45,432 nt of DNA from Psychrobacter sp. (GTDB lineage Bacteria; Pseudomonadota; Gammaproteobacteria; Pseudomonadales; Moraxellaceae), in the NCBI RefSeq assembly GCF_030454045.1, contig NZ_JAKDJE010000019.1:1-45432 (forward strand), in the 5' to 3' direction. Below, one piece after another: positions 1 through 9,250 of this stretch. The first letter of the stretch is position 1; each line of letters starts with the position of its first letter. Both the position numbers and the translations under genes were made by a program. The notes beneath the pieces are model-generated. The model saw only the letters and a list, made by a program, of their open reading frames with translations, did not search any database and was not told the DNA's origin.

Positions 1-99
1 ATGACTAAACTTATCATTTTTAACACCGAATCGCCTAAAAAATAGTCGCTGTCAGTGCCATGGTCGAATGTTCAACACGCCCTAGTCCAGTATAAAGCG

Positions 100-573
100 T
101 TAGTCATTTCTTGCTCTAAATTCGGTATGGCATGATTTACAGCTTGCACCCACTTCACCAAAGGCAGGCTGAACGTCTTCGACACTAGTGGCAGTCTGCG
201 CAGCGGCATTTAGCTCTGCGGTGACTCTTTGAAAGTTATCTGCTTCGGCACTGAAACCATCAGCATTTGACCATACGGCTTCAGTCGCGTTGCCCATGGC
301 TTCTTGGTTTTCAAAGTGACTCCAAGGGTTTGCCGCATCTTCTGCCAAGAATGATGCCTGCTCTTTGAAAACTGCCGCATCAAAGGTATCAGGGGCTTTG
401 ACCATATCACCCATGACGCCCATCGCATCGCCCCAGCTTTTCATGCTGTCTTGGCGCGCTTTGATATCAGGGTCGTCGGCTGGACCACTACAAGCGCTCA
501 TGCCGAGCGCTGCTGCCAGCAGGGCAGCACCAAAAACAGATTTCAAAGATTTTGTGGTACAAAGCTGTGCCAT
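100..573 (-). CDS. Cytochrome c' family lipoprotein (c-type haem)
   Basis: This 157-residue protein starts with a hydrophobic export signal ending in a lipobox-like LGMSAC (Cys28), so it is probably a lipid-anchored periplasmic protein. The only haem site is near the C-terminus, C145-K-S-C148-H149. That position, with the helical body before it, is typical of the cytochrome c'/c556 four-helix family rather than class I cytochromes. Family members bind a pentacoordinate haem and are linked to NO handling or electron transfer; the exact role here is not shown. The start at 573 has a good ribosome site (AAAGGAG about 8 nt upstream on the minus strand). It lies downstream of hemF on the same strand but a hairpin terminator separates them, so it is probably its own transcript. 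Family is fairly sure, function is not. Confidence 0.8.
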   Translation of the reverse strand: MAQLCTTKSLKSVFGAALLAAALGMSACSGPADDPDIKARQDSMKSWGDAMGVMGDMVKAPDTFDAAVFKEQASFLAEDAANPWSHFENQEAMGNATEAVWSNADGFSAEADNFQRVTAELNAAAQTATSVEDVQPAFGEVGASCKSCHTEFRARND

Positions 574-877
574 ATGACTTACTCCTTTAAACGTGGCTAA
601 TAGTAGGCATCGCTATCACGCTTGCCTTACCTCAAATATTATTATAAAAATATTTCTTAAGATTCTTTTGCGCACAGTGGCTGCTAAAGAGTCTCTACTA
701 TTGTAGCGTTTATCGGCAGAATGGGAGCAATATAATGTTATGTCCTCGTAATCATTCAGGTAATTAAAAAGAGCTTATAGTGTCAGTAACACGATTATTG
801 TTCATTTTATTCAAATGTCTTATCAGTAATGTCATATCAATGCAGTGAAATTCAGTATCAGTCATGATATGAATGCG

Positions 878-903
878 AAAAGGCCAGCGATAATCGCTGA
901 CCT
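878..903 (-). terminator. Terminator downstream of hemF
   Basis: Arms AGGCCAGCGA (881-890) and TCGCTGACCT (894-903) form a stem with one mismatch and a 3-nt loop. On the minus strand it is followed by four T's, fitting a rho-independent terminator for hemF. The rest of 574-877 has no gene that I can see. It is AT-rich and should hold the promoter of the cytochrome gene, but no clear -35/-10 pair stands out. Confidence 0.6.
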
Positions 904-940
904 ACACTCTCAAACCTAACATTCTTGAGCTTTAAAAAGC

Positions 941-1939
941 TTAGAGAGCCAACCAATCACGCGGCTTGAGATAATAATCAGTTAACTCAAATTCAGGCGT
1001 GCCCTCAGCCGGCTCAAACCGATAATGCCAGCTGGCAAGAGGTGGCATACTGACTAAGATCGACTCAATACGGCCGTTACTTTGTAGACCAAATAATGTG
1101 CCACGATCGTAGACCAGATTGTACTCTACATAACGGCCACGGCGATAGAGCTGGAACTCACGCTGTGCTTCGGTATAAGGCATATCTTTACGCTGCTCAA
1201 AAATCGGCAGAATACCATCAAGGTAACCATTGCCAACGGCTTTCATAAAGTCAAAACATGTCTCAAAATCCCAACCGCGACTCTCCGTACTGACATCATC
1301 ATAAAACAAACCGCCGATGCCCCGCTGCTCATCGCGATGGCGCAGATGAAAATACTCATCGCACCACTGTTTAAAGTCAGCATAAATATGGTCACCGAAA
1401 GGCGCGCACAAATCGTGGCAAACCTGATGCCAGTGTACACAATCGGCGAGCACTGGGTAGAAAGGCGTCAAATCAAAGCCGCCGCCAAACCACCAAATAG
1501 GCGCTTCGCCTTCTGCCTCTGCTACGAACAAACGTACGTTGGCGTGGCTGGTCGGCACGTTAGGGTTTTTGGGGTGTACCACTAAGGACACGCCCATGGC
1601 TTGCGCTTTGCGACCAGCGATATTGGGGTGGCGTGCAGTGGCAGAAGCAGGCAAATTGTGGACATGGATATGACTGAACATCACGCCTGCTTTTTCGATG
1701 ACCGTGCCATCTGTCAATACGCACGAACGACCGCCGCCGCCCTCTTTGCGCTCCCAATCGTCAGGGACGAAAGTTGCATTGCCGCCGCCATCGCGTTCTT
1801 GTGCTTCTAAGGCGTTGCAGATACGAGCCTGCAGGTCCACCAAGAACGCCCGCACACGTAGGATGTCTTGATTGGTTGGCGTAGTCTCTGACGCTACGGT
1901 TGATAGGTCTGCTTGGTTATCTATATTTGAAATACTCAT
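941..1939 (-). CDS. hemF: Oxygen-dependent coproporphyrinogen III oxidase
   Basis: HemF oxidatively decarboxylates coproporphyrinogen III to protoporphyrinogen IX in cytoplasmic haem synthesis, using O2. The 332-residue product shows the family's conserved blocks in order: the SHIHVHN region, the GGGFDLTPFYP block, the FYDD segment, and near the C-terminus VEYNLVYDRGTLFGLQ followed by SILVSMPP. It is about 30 residues longer than E. coli HemF (299), the extra lying in a polar N-terminus. It begins 7 nt after the ribA stop, so the two are probably co-transcribed in the order ribA-hemF and closed by the hairpin at 878-903. The identification is secure; the exact start could be slightly downstream because no strong ribosome site is visible. 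Confidence 0.96.
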   Translation of the reverse strand: MSISNIDNQADLSTVASETTPTNQDILRVRAFLVDLQARICNALEAQERDGGGNATFVPDDWERKEGGGGRSCVLTDGTVIEKAGVMFSHIHVHNLPASATARHPNIAGRKAQAMGVSLVVHPKNPNVPTSHANVRLFVAEAEGEAPIWWFGGGFDLTPFYPVLADCVHWHQVCHDLCAPFGDHIYADFKQWCDEYFHLRHRDEQRGIGGLFYDDVSTESRGWDFETCFDFMKAVGNGYLDGILPIFEQRKDMPYTEAQREFQLYRRGRYVEYNLVYDRGTLFGLQSNGRIESILVSMPPLASWHYRFEPAEGTPEFELTDYYLKPRDWLAL

Positions 1940-1946
1940 AAGACAT

Positions 1947-2606
1947 CTATTTATTTAGGTGTATGGCTGTATTAAAATCTTTATCGAGCATGTGCCCCAT
2001 ACGATCGCGTTTGGTCGCTAGGTACTCAGCATTCATATCGTTGACCCCTACCAATAAAGGCACCCGTTCAACAACGTCAATACCATGCTCAGTCAAATAA
2101 GCGACTTTGTCTGGATTATTGGTAATAAGTCGTACCGCGTCAACACCGATATGGGCGAGCATGGGGCCGCACATATCATATATCCGTGCATCAGCAGGTA
2201 AACCTAGCATAAGATTTGCGTCCAGCGTATCGTGTCCCTGATCTTGGAGCGCATAAGCGCGAATCTTGTTGGTCAGACCGATACCGCGACCTTCTTGACG
2301 CAAATACAAAATCGCACCGCATCCTGCCTCTTGGATGGCTTGCATGGCAGTATTGAGCTGTGGTCCGCAGTCACACTTCAATGAGCTAAACGCATCGCCT
2401 GTTAGGCACTCAGAATGAATCCGAACCAGCGGAATGGGTCTTTGCGACGACGTGTCATCTGAGCTAGGTGCTGTCGTTTGATCGACCACAGGCAGACCAA
2501 CGGTCAGCATCACATGCTCTTGACCTTCATCGTTTTCAAAGATATGAATATCAAACTCGCCATGACGAGTGGGTAGTTTGGCACTAGTGATAAGTTGATA
2601 TGACAT
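1947..2606 (-). CDS. ribA: GTP cyclohydrolase II
   Basis: RibA opens the imidazole ring of GTP, the first step of riboflavin synthesis. The zinc ligands are visible as C67, C78 and C80 (SEC...KCDCGPQ), followed by the GTP-binding RQEGRGIGL segment and the VRLITNNPDK block. The 219-residue length assumes a start at 2606, where AGGAC precedes the ATG by a normal distance and MSYQLI aligns with the usual N-terminus. The frame stays open to 2678 but that extension is unlike the family. Compared with E. coli (zinc ligands 54, 65, 67), a polar insert of about 13 residues sits before the zinc site, around residues 44-57. The gene is followed 7 nt later by hemF. No FMN riboswitch is evident. Confidence 0.95.
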   Translation of the reverse strand: MSYQLITSAKLPTRHGEFDIHIFENDEGQEHVMLTVGLPVVDQTTAPSSDDTSSQRPIPLVRIHSECLTGDAFSSLKCDCGPQLNTAMQAIQEAGCGAILYLRQEGRGIGLTNKIRAYALQDQGHDTLDANLMLGLPADARIYDMCGPMLAHIGVDAVRLITNNPDKVAYLTEHGIDVVERVPLLVGVNDMNAEYLATKRDRMGHMLDKDFNTAIHLNK

Positions 2607-3041
2607 TACTGTCCTGCATAAGCCTATAATCGTGGCGGTGAAAGGGAGGCTATCTCTGTGTTGAAAAAGCGGCGACATCCTAGCCTCAATAAAAAGGCTA
2701 AGATGATAGCAGTTTCATAAAGAGCGTGTGCTTAGCGTGTGCTTATTGTATTTATTATAAAAACACACAAAGTTCACAGACGACGCACGATGATTAAAGC
2801 GACGATTAAAAAAAAATGCTATTATGCCATACTATTTTGATGGATACAGTGACAAGTCTTTATCCTTACATTACTATGTCGTCACTAACATTCCATATCG
2901 ATATAAAATAATAGGGCATAATACCAGGCTTTGGTATCTTTGCATCCTGCATGGAAGCATGGTCTACTATGATGAACGTGCTTAGGATAAATAGTAAAAC
3001 GATAGAAATGCAACAGTTGCATGAATAATTATATGGTCGAT

Positions 3042-3059
3042 TACATCAATAATGATGTA
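3042..3059. promoter_or_regulatory. Inverted repeat upstream of dxs
   Basis: TACATCA (3042-3048) and TGATGTA (3053-3059) form a perfect 7-bp inverted repeat with a 4-nt spacer, just before the dxs start. It could be an operator or a small leader hairpin. No T-run follows, so it is not a terminator. The rest of 2607-3079, between divergent ribA and dxs, is AT-rich and shows no gene; both promoters should lie there. Confidence 0.3.
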
Positions 3060-3079
3060 GATATTATTGACGTCTCTTA

Positions 3080-5203
3080 GTGATAGCCAAAGCTATATCA
3101 AAGGCACGTCTTGTCAGTAGATTGGTAGGTATCGTACGGTTTATGCAGCAGTCACCTCATTCCCCAAAGTCTCAGTCCTTATCTGCATCAGCACCTGGCT
3201 CTGCTGCTCAGCTATCAAGCTTACAGCAGACCTATACCGTGATTCCACGCGTGCGTCCGCATACGCCACTGCTTGATGCAATCAATACCCCCTCTGATAT
3301 GAACGCGCTATCAACCGCGCAGCTGATTACATTGGCTGATGAGCTTCGCCTTTTTTTGCTGTATTCAGCAGGACAAAGCGGTGGGCATTTTGGTGCCAAT
3401 TTGGGCGTGATTGAGCTGACGATTGTATTGCATTATCTATTTGATGCTCCGCAGGATCAGATAGTGTGGGACGTAGGCCACCAAGCTTACGCGCACAAAG
3501 TCCTGACAGGTCGCCGTGAGCAGCTGGCCTCGATCAGATCGAAAGATGGTTTGACCGCATTCCCAGAGCGTGCAGAATCTGTCTATGATACTTTTGGTGT
3601 GGGACACTCATCGACCTCGATCTCAGCGGGCCTAGGCATGAGCTTAGCGTTACGCTATCAAGGCTACGCGCAGACCGTTGCCTGTATCATTGGTGACGGG
3701 GCGATGACTGGCGGTATGGCTTTTGAGGCGATGAACGACGCGGTACAGCAAGATGCTGATCTGCTTGTCATTTTAAATGACAATGATATGTCCATCTCTT
3801 GCGCTATCGGTGGCTTTTCGCGTCACTTGGCAATGCTTTGGGAATCGGGCTATCAGGTCGACATCTCTGAGTCAGGCAAGCCGGTACTTTGTCAGCGTCC
3901 TGATATGCAAGGCTTTGATCGCCGCAAACGTCACAAAGCAATGCGTGATGTACCGCAGCTAGAGGACAATTTATTTAAGGCGATTGGCTTTACTTATTTT
4001 GGGCCGTTTGACGGTCATGATGTCCCTGAGCTCTTGCGTGTCTTGTCATTAGCAAAGCAGCTCAAAGGCCCTGTTTTGGTCCATATTTATACGACAAAGG
4101 GCAAAGGTTTTGCGCCAGCAGAGCTAGACCCAGTTGGTTATCATGCGATTAGCAAGCTACCAGCAGAACGTGAGAATGACTCTCAAAGCAAATCCACAGA
4201 ACAACCCAAACAAAATATACCGCCTGCGCTGAAGTACTCGCAAGTATTTGGTCAGTTCTTATGCGACAAAGCTGCCACAGATGATAAGTTACTGGCTATC
4301 ACACCTGCGATGGAAGAAGGCTCGGGCATGATCGACTTTGCTCGTCATTTTCCAGAGCGGTTTTTTGATGTGGCTATTGCCGAGCAGCATGCCGTCACTT
4401 TGGCTGCGGGTATGGCAACTCAAGGCGTCAAACCTATCGTTGCGATTTATTCGACATTTTTGCAGCGAGGTTATGATCAACTGATTCATGATGTGGCATT
4501 ACAAAACCTCGATGTGATGTTTGCGATTGACCGTGCAGGCCTCGTTGGTGAAGATGGTGCCACACATGCAGGCGTGTTTGATTTTAGCTTCTTACGCTGC
4601 ATTCCCAACATGGTGATTGCTGCGCCAAAAGATGAAAACGAATGCTACCATCTGCTCAATACTTGCTATGAGTATCAAGGTTGTACGGCGGTGCGTTATC
4701 CGCGTGGTACCGGTACAGGCGCCGCTATCGAGCAGCCAGCACAGACTTATAAAATCGGTGAAGCCGTTATTGAGTCAGTATTGGGCAGCAATGATGCGCC
4801 TTATAAGCTAGCGATATTGGCTTTTGGTACAATGGTAGCGACAGCGCAGGACGCCGCAGAGCATATAATCAACGATATAACGCTAGCGTGTCAGGTGCAT
4901 GTGGTCAATATGCGCTGGGTCAAGCCTCTAGATACAGAGATGCTGGATACGTTGCTTGCACAGGGCATGACTCATATTGCAACTTTAGAAGAGCATATGG
5001 TTATGGGCGGCGCTGGTAGTGCGGTCAATGAGTATTTGCTCAATGAATCAGCCGCTTTTAAGCGTTATCGTCCGATCATTAGTAACATCGGTATTCCTGA
5101 TCGCTTTATCGCGCACGGAACGCAAGCTGAGCAGTGGGCGGATTGTGGTTTGGATGTGACAGGGGTGATCAAGCAACTCAAGCAACTGTTGTCATCGGTT
5201 TGA
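3080..5203 (+). CDS. dxs: 1-deoxy-D-xylulose-5-phosphate synthase
   Basis: Dxs condenses pyruvate and glyceraldehyde 3-phosphate with thiamine diphosphate, the entry step of the MEP isoprenoid pathway and a source of precursor for thiamine. The ThDP motif GDGAMTGG...NDNDMSIS, the transketolase pyrimidine domain (AEQHAVTLAAGMA) and the C-terminal transketolase domain are all present. The family core begins near residue 60 (TPLLDAIN), so the 707-residue frame carries a polar Ser/Gln-rich N-terminal extension not seen in E. coli Dxs. The start is uncertain. GTG at 3080 has no clear ribosome site; ATG at 3143 is an alternative with only a distant GGT. There is also a variable linker rich in Glu, Ser and Lys around residues 360-380. 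Function is secure, the start is not. Confidence 0.95.
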   Translation: MIAKAISKARLVSRLVGIVRFMQQSPHSPKSQSLSASAPGSAAQLSSLQQTYTVIPRVRPHTPLLDAINTPSDMNALSTAQLITLADELRLFLLYSAGQSGGHFGANLGVIELTIVLHYLFDAPQDQIVWDVGHQAYAHKVLTGRREQLASIRSKDGLTAFPERAESVYDTFGVGHSSTSISAGLGMSLALRYQGYAQTVACIIGDGAMTGGMAFEAMNDAVQQDADLLVILNDNDMSISCAIGGFSRHLAMLWESGYQVDISESGKPVLCQRPDMQGFDRRKRHKAMRDVPQLEDNLFKAIGFTYFGPFDGHDVPELLRVLSLAKQLKGPVLVHIYTTKGKGFAPAELDPVGYHAISKLPAERENDSQSKSTEQPKQNIPPALKYSQVFGQFLCDKAATDDKLLAITPAMEEGSGMIDFARHFPERFFDVAIAEQHAVTLAAGMATQGVKPIVAIYSTFLQRGYDQLIHDVALQNLDVMFAIDRAGLVGEDGATHAGVFDFSFLRCIPNMVIAAPKDENECYHLLNTCYEYQGCTAVRYPRGTGTGAAIEQPAQTYKIGEAVIESVLGSNDAPYKLAILAFGTMVATAQDAAEHIINDITLACQVHVVNMRWVKPLDTEMLDTLLAQGMTHIATLEEHMVMGGAGSAVNEYLLNESAAFKRYRPIISNIGIPDRFIAHGTQAEQWADCGLDVTGVIKQLKQLLSSV

Positions 5204-5399
5204 TTTTTAGATTGACAAGATTGGTTAAAAATTATTGTTTTAAAAGCTATTACTGTAAACAGATATGAGCTCCCTAATTTGAGCAAACGCCTACTAGCCG
5301 TAGGTGCCAACTTTTTTACAACTTGCGCAGTGTATGTGATCACCAAAATACTGGCTTGGTCAGCGTAACGGTTTTTTCGTTTTTATCGAACAATTTTAG

Positions 5400-5442
5400 T
5401 ATAATGCGGTTGCCTGTTATCAATTATCATGGATAACAGGCA
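5400..5442 (+). promoter_or_regulatory. Putative suhB promoter -10 and 5'-leader hairpin
   Basis: A perfect -10 hexamer TATAAT lies at 5400-5405; the matching -35 is poor. At the expected transcription start is an 11-bp perfect inverted repeat, TGCCTGTTATC (5411-5421) and GATAACAGGCA (5432-5442), with a 10-nt spacer. It could be an operator or a stem at the mRNA 5' end. The rest of 5204-5547 shows no gene. Confidence 0.45.
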
Positions 5443-5547
5443 GGTGTTTAATCGCATAGATGTGGTGTGATGCGGCGGCTGTTTGGCATGTTGTGGGCAC
5501 AGAGTTGGTCTTATTTTTTATTCATTCATCAAGCAAATAGGTTATTT

Positions 5548-6375
5548 ATGGAACCCATGGTCGTCATCGCAGCGCGTACTGCCGAAAAAGTCGGTAAAGA
5601 GATTTTATATGCGCATCAAAACCGTCACAAAATCGAGTTAGATATCGAGTCTAAAGGACTGGATGGTCTGGTGACGCGCATTGATCGCTTTAGTGAAGAG
5701 CTCACGATTGAGACGCTAAAAGCCAGCTATCCGAATCATTCATTTTTGGGCGAAGAGTTTGGTATGCAAGAAGGTCAGGGCGAAGACGCTGACTGGTGCT
5801 GGATTATCGATCCATTGGACGGTACCAAAAACTTTGTGCACGGCGTACCGCAGTTTTGTGTGTCTATTGCAGTGCAGCATAAAGGCGTGACGCAGCATGG
5901 TGTGATCTATGATCCAATCCGTGATGAGATGTTCTCTGCTAGCCGCGGTAAAGGCGCTCGTTTGAACCAACGTCGTATCAATGTCAGCGAACGCAAAACC
6001 ATCGATGGTGGTTTCTTTACTACAGGACATCCGCTTGAGCGTAAGCGCAACGGTGAAGTGATCTCTTATGCCAAGCAGCATTTTGAGAGCTTGCAAAAGA
6101 TATCGGAAGCCGGTGGTCAAGTACGCCGTCTAGGATCAGCAGCGCTTGATTTATGTTATGTCGCTGCTGGCCGCTTTGATGGGTATTTTGAGATGTCTAT
6201 CAAGCCTTGGGATATTGCAGCAGGTGAGCTTATCGTCACTGAAGCACGCGGCGTGGTGGTCGATCATACTGGCGCGCACAACTCCATGACATCAGGCTCA
6301 ATTTTCGCTTGTAATGTTAAGTTGTTAAAGCCACTGATGCAGACTGTTGTGCCAATTTGGGGCGATGTGATTTAA
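5548..6375 (+). CDS. suhB: Inositol monophosphatase family protein (SuhB-like)
   Basis: This is a 275-residue Mg-dependent phosphatase of the FIG/IMPase fold. The metal-binding motifs are clear: GEEFG around residues 68-72, DPLDGTKNF starting at D88, and the C-terminal WDIAAGELIVTEARG block. Length and order match E. coli SuhB (267 residues), which hydrolyses inositol 1-phosphate in vitro and also acts as a transcription antitermination factor for rRNA. I chose ATG 5548 because MEPMVVIAARTAEK aligns with the family start; the frame is open back to 5467 but adds 27 atypical residues. It is preceded by a TATAAT and hairpin leader and followed by a terminator shared with the convergent wax ester synthase gene. 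Family is certain; the SuhB assignment is by close similarity. Confidence 0.92.
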   Translation: MEPMVVIAARTAEKVGKEILYAHQNRHKIELDIESKGLDGLVTRIDRFSEELTIETLKASYPNHSFLGEEFGMQEGQGEDADWCWIIDPLDGTKNFVHGVPQFCVSIAVQHKGVTQHGVIYDPIRDEMFSASRGKGARLNQRRINVSERKTIDGGFFTTGHPLERKRNGEVISYAKQHFESLQKISEAGGQVRRLGSAALDLCYVAAGRFDGYFEMSIKPWDIAAGELIVTEARGVVVDHTGAHNSMTSGSIFACNVKLLKPLMQTVVPIWGDVI

Positions 6376-6416
6376 GCACAAAATAAACAGGCATTCACGC
6401 CGAGCGATTCAAACAT

Positions 6417-6451
6417 AAAAAAGCTGGTTTCATTACGGAGCCAGCTTTTTT
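6417..6451. terminator. Bidirectional terminator between suhB and the wax ester synthase gene
   Basis: AAGCTGG (6421-6427) pairs with CCAGCTT (6441-6447), flanked by A-runs on the left and T-runs on the right, so it can stop transcription both ways. The stop codon of the minus-strand gene (6433-6435) lies inside the loop, so that gene's last codons form one arm. Confidence 0.8.
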
Positions 6452-7860
6452 GCTTTTTTAGCGCGTTTGTCTTCGACCGTAATACCTTGAAACGCCAAGT
6501 CTTTGCTCACTGTCTCTAACAGTTGTAGCTCTTCTTCTATCAGCACCAGCATGTCTTGGACACGCGGTAGGGCTTTGCTACACGCCGTAATGCCAAACTC
6601 AATTCTATCTAAATAACTCGCCAACGTGATATTCATGGCTTGACCGTTGAATACAATAGAAGCCGGATACAGCGATTGTAAGCGCGCGCCATTCCAGTAT
6701 AGTGGCTTCTCAGAACCAGGAACGTGAGAGATGATGAGGTTGAAGGCTTGTTTTTTGGGAAAGATACCAGTCGCCAAGCTGATACCTTGCCATGCATAAG
6801 CGATGACACTGTAATTGATAACTTGCGCTTGGTTCATACGGCGAAAGCGGCGCTTGCCGTTATTCATACTACGATGGATCAGCTCCATTCTGCGCAGTGG
6901 GTTGTCCAAATGCGTGCCTAGATTGGCCAATACAAACGACAACTGATTGCCAGAGATACTATCATCAGTGCGTAGCGACATCGGGACAAACGCAATCAGC
7001 GGCTTGCTTGGTAGCGCATCCATTGAGATCAAGTAACGACGAATGGCACCAGCGCAGACCGCCAGTACCACATCGTTTTTGCTGATTTTGAGTCTGTCCG
7101 CAATGTGCTTAAATCGTTGTATGTCATAAGACTGCGCGGCGATACGACGCGATGCGGAGATGCGCCTGTTCAAAATGCTCATCGGCGCATCAAAGGTACC
7201 GACATAGCCTTCATCACCATAGTTCTTCAAATTGTCTATCAATTCTGTAAAGACAGGTTTGATGGTAGAGAGTTGCTCTTTCATGATGCGTCTAATCGAG
7301 CGCTCGGCAGGCAAAAACGCATTGACTTGATTGCGATGGCGCGCCATCAGTGACCAAACAGGTAGCGTGACAGGTTCAGTCGGCGATTGTGATAAGGATT
7401 TTTTTACCAAACGCATGGCCGCGATACCATCAACAAGAGAGTGATGAATCTTAAAATACCAAGCAAACCGCTCAGGGCCGCCTTCCACTTCAGGCTGAAT
7501 GCCTTCAATGACATGACATTCCCAGAGAGGCATCGCACGATCCAGCAGTCGACCGTGTTCTCTTGACACGTACATCAACAGCTCACGGATACGCCCAGGA
7601 CTCGGTAGCGCCACATGATGTAAATGATGCTCTACATCGAAGTTTTTGTCCTTTTTCCAAAATGCCAAGTACTCTAACACTTGATTGAATGGAAAGCTTG
7701 GCGGGACATCAGAGTTTTGCATTTGCTTGACCAACTGATAGACAAAGTCGCTATCAGCGCCCTCTGGCAGCTCAAACAAAAACAGTCCACCCACATGCAT
7801 TGGCTGTTTACGCGACTCAAGAAGTAAGAACAACTGGTCGACTGCTGTGAGAAGTCGCAT
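6433..7860 (-). CDS. Wax ester synthase / diacylglycerol acyltransferase (WS/DGAT)
   Basis: The 475-residue protein esterifies fatty alcohols or diacylglycerol with acyl-CoA to make neutral storage lipids, as in Acinetobacter AtfA. The catalytic HHxxxDG motif is present as HHSLVDG at residues 139-145, within the condensation-like N-terminal domain. The family's PLW (111-113), the FVPMSLR segment and the NLIISHVPG block of the C-terminal WES_acyltransf domain follow in order. The N-terminal MRLLTAVDQLFLLLESRKQPMHVG region is also typical. The C-terminus is Lys-rich and is encoded within the terminator arm. The gene stands alone between suhB (convergent) and thiG (same strand, 120 nt upstream). 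Substrate preference cannot be read from the sequence. Confidence 0.93.
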   Translation of the reverse strand: MRLLTAVDQLFLLLESRKQPMHVGGLFLFELPEGADSDFVYQLVKQMQNSDVPPSFPFNQVLEYLAFWKKDKNFDVEHHLHHVALPSPGRIRELLMYVSREHGRLLDRAMPLWECHVIEGIQPEVEGGPERFAWYFKIHHSLVDGIAAMRLVKKSLSQSPTEPVTLPVWSLMARHRNQVNAFLPAERSIRRIMKEQLSTIKPVFTELIDNLKNYGDEGYVGTFDAPMSILNRRISASRRIAAQSYDIQRFKHIADRLKISKNDVVLAVCAGAIRRYLISMDALPSKPLIAFVPMSLRTDDSISGNQLSFVLANLGTHLDNPLRRMELIHRSMNNGKRRFRRMNQAQVINYSVIAYAWQGISLATGIFPKKQAFNLIISHVPGSEKPLYWNGARLQSLYPASIVFNGQAMNITLASYLDRIEFGITACSKALPRVQDMLVLIEEELQLLETVSKDLAFQGITVEDKRAKKAKKLAP

Positions 7861-7980
7861 AATAAATCCTTTTATGACGGAGATGAATAAAAATGATAGC
7901 TGACAGGTGGCTGATTAAATCAGATTTCCGTCTTATTATTTTATAATCGGTTTTTTGTTAGGGCTGACCCGAGCAAGCGC

Positions 7981-8805
7981 TTACTGGAAAAAATAGCCTG
8001 TTTGCGGTGAGCTGGCAGTTGCCATTTTTCGCATCGGCATACGGCCGGCCAAAAATGCGGCGCGGCCTGCCCATACGGCATGCTTCATGGCATGGGCCAT
8101 CATCACAGGGTTTTGCGCATTAGCGATCGCTGAGTTCATCAGAACGCCATCACAGCCAAGCTCCATGGCAATCGCAGCATCAGATGCTGTACCGACACCC
8201 GCGTCAACCAACACAGGTACTTTGGCGTTTTCAATGATGAGACTGAGGGTGTGGCGATTGAGCAAACCAAGCCCAGAACCAATCAAGCTCCCAAGTGGCA
8301 TGATGGCGACACAGCCCATGCTTTCTAGCTCTTGGGCGACGATAGGATCATCTGAGCTATAGACCATGACTTCAAAGCCATCATCAACCAGTACTTGCGC
8401 CGCTTTTAAGGTCTCAGTGATATTAGGATAGAGCGTTTTTTCATCACCCAATACCTCAAGCTTAACCAAATTGTGCCCGTCCAATAACTCGCGAGCAAGT
8501 TTACATGTACGAATGGCAGTTTCGGCATCAAAGCAGCCAGCCGTATTCGGCAAAATCGTATATTTGTCAGGAGAGATGACATCGAGCAAGTTTGGCTCAT
8601 CACTGTTTTGACCAATATTGGTACGGCGAATAGCAACGGTCACAATCTCTGCTGCCGACGCGGCGATCGCTTCGCCTGTCTCCGTCATGTCTTTATATTT
8701 GCCAGTACCAACCAGCAGACGAGAGGAAAAAGTACGACTACCAACAGTAAAGGTATCTTGTAAAAGTGGTGTCGGGTGAGTAGCAGTGCGAATGTTCTCT
8801 GACAT
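7981..8805 (-). CDS. thiG: Thiazole synthase
   Basis: ThiG builds the thiazole phosphate of thiamine from 1-deoxy-xylulose 5-phosphate (the Dxs product), dehydroglycine and the ThiS thiocarboxylate. The protein shows the GTGKYKD segment near the N-terminus, the Schiff-base lysine region VKLEVLGDEKTLYPN, the phosphate-binding MPLGSLIGSGLGL loop and the VDAGVGTASDAA block. The start at 8805 (274 residues) has an AGGA-type ribosome site and matches the family; a TTG-initiated extension to 8850 is unlikely. thiS is not adjacent, so the thiamine genes are dispersed. I looked upstream for a TPP riboswitch and did not recognise its conserved segments. Confidence 0.95.
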   Translation of the reverse strand: MSENIRTATHPTPLLQDTFTVGSRTFSSRLLVGTGKYKDMTETGEAIAASAAEIVTVAIRRTNIGQNSDEPNLLDVISPDKYTILPNTAGCFDAETAIRTCKLARELLDGHNLVKLEVLGDEKTLYPNITETLKAAQVLVDDGFEVMVYSSDDPIVAQELESMGCVAIMPLGSLIGSGLGLLNRHTLSLIIENAKVPVLVDAGVGTASDAAIAMELGCDGVLMNSAIANAQNPVMMAHAMKHAVWAGRAAFLAGRMPMRKMATASSPQTGYFFQ

Positions 8806-9250
8806 AACTAAAAATCCTAATGACAAGCGAGGTAGATATAGTCGGTTCAAGATACTGTGGATACGATGATGGCGAGTGATAGTATCACTGATAGCAGACC
8901 AAAGCAGTCTGTCACCGTATCTAATTCAGATAGCATTGACTATAGAAACAATATAATACGCGGTATAAACACTATTAAAAAAAGTGACGCAGACAATCAT
9001 AGCGCACCATCAGCAGAATAAAAAACTGCATGATAAGGTTAGCTATAAGTACCGTAAAAATAGGCGAGCTGCGATACAAAAGTTACTCGCCATATAAAAT
9101 AATACGTGTCTAAAACAAAATGCTATTATAACAAACTCATGCGCGCTTACTTACACTCTTTTTAGCGAAGGTGAGTTGCGCGTAGGGCGCTCACTGTGCT
9201 CTGACATGGGTGTATTTTTTGACATTATTTTTCTTTATTAGGTCGTCTTT
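8806..9250. other. Intergenic region between divergent thiG and gspE
   Basis: About 445 bases with no gene that I can support. It is AT-rich, with several TATTAT/TATAAC-like hexamers near 9121-9131. The promoters of thiG (minus) and gspE (plus) must lie here but neither can be pinned down. No THI-box was recognised. Confidence 0.5.

Noticed and set aside
1..45. A 14-codon ORF at the left edge
   Set aside because: Too short, no ribosome site in view and no resemblance to a known peptide.
5740..6120. 126-residue ORF antisense to suhB
   Set aside because: Shadow of suhB with no recognisable domain.
8806..9250. Possible TPP riboswitch upstream of thiG
   Set aside because: The conserved CTGAGA and ACCTGATCTGG-type segments were not found on either strand.
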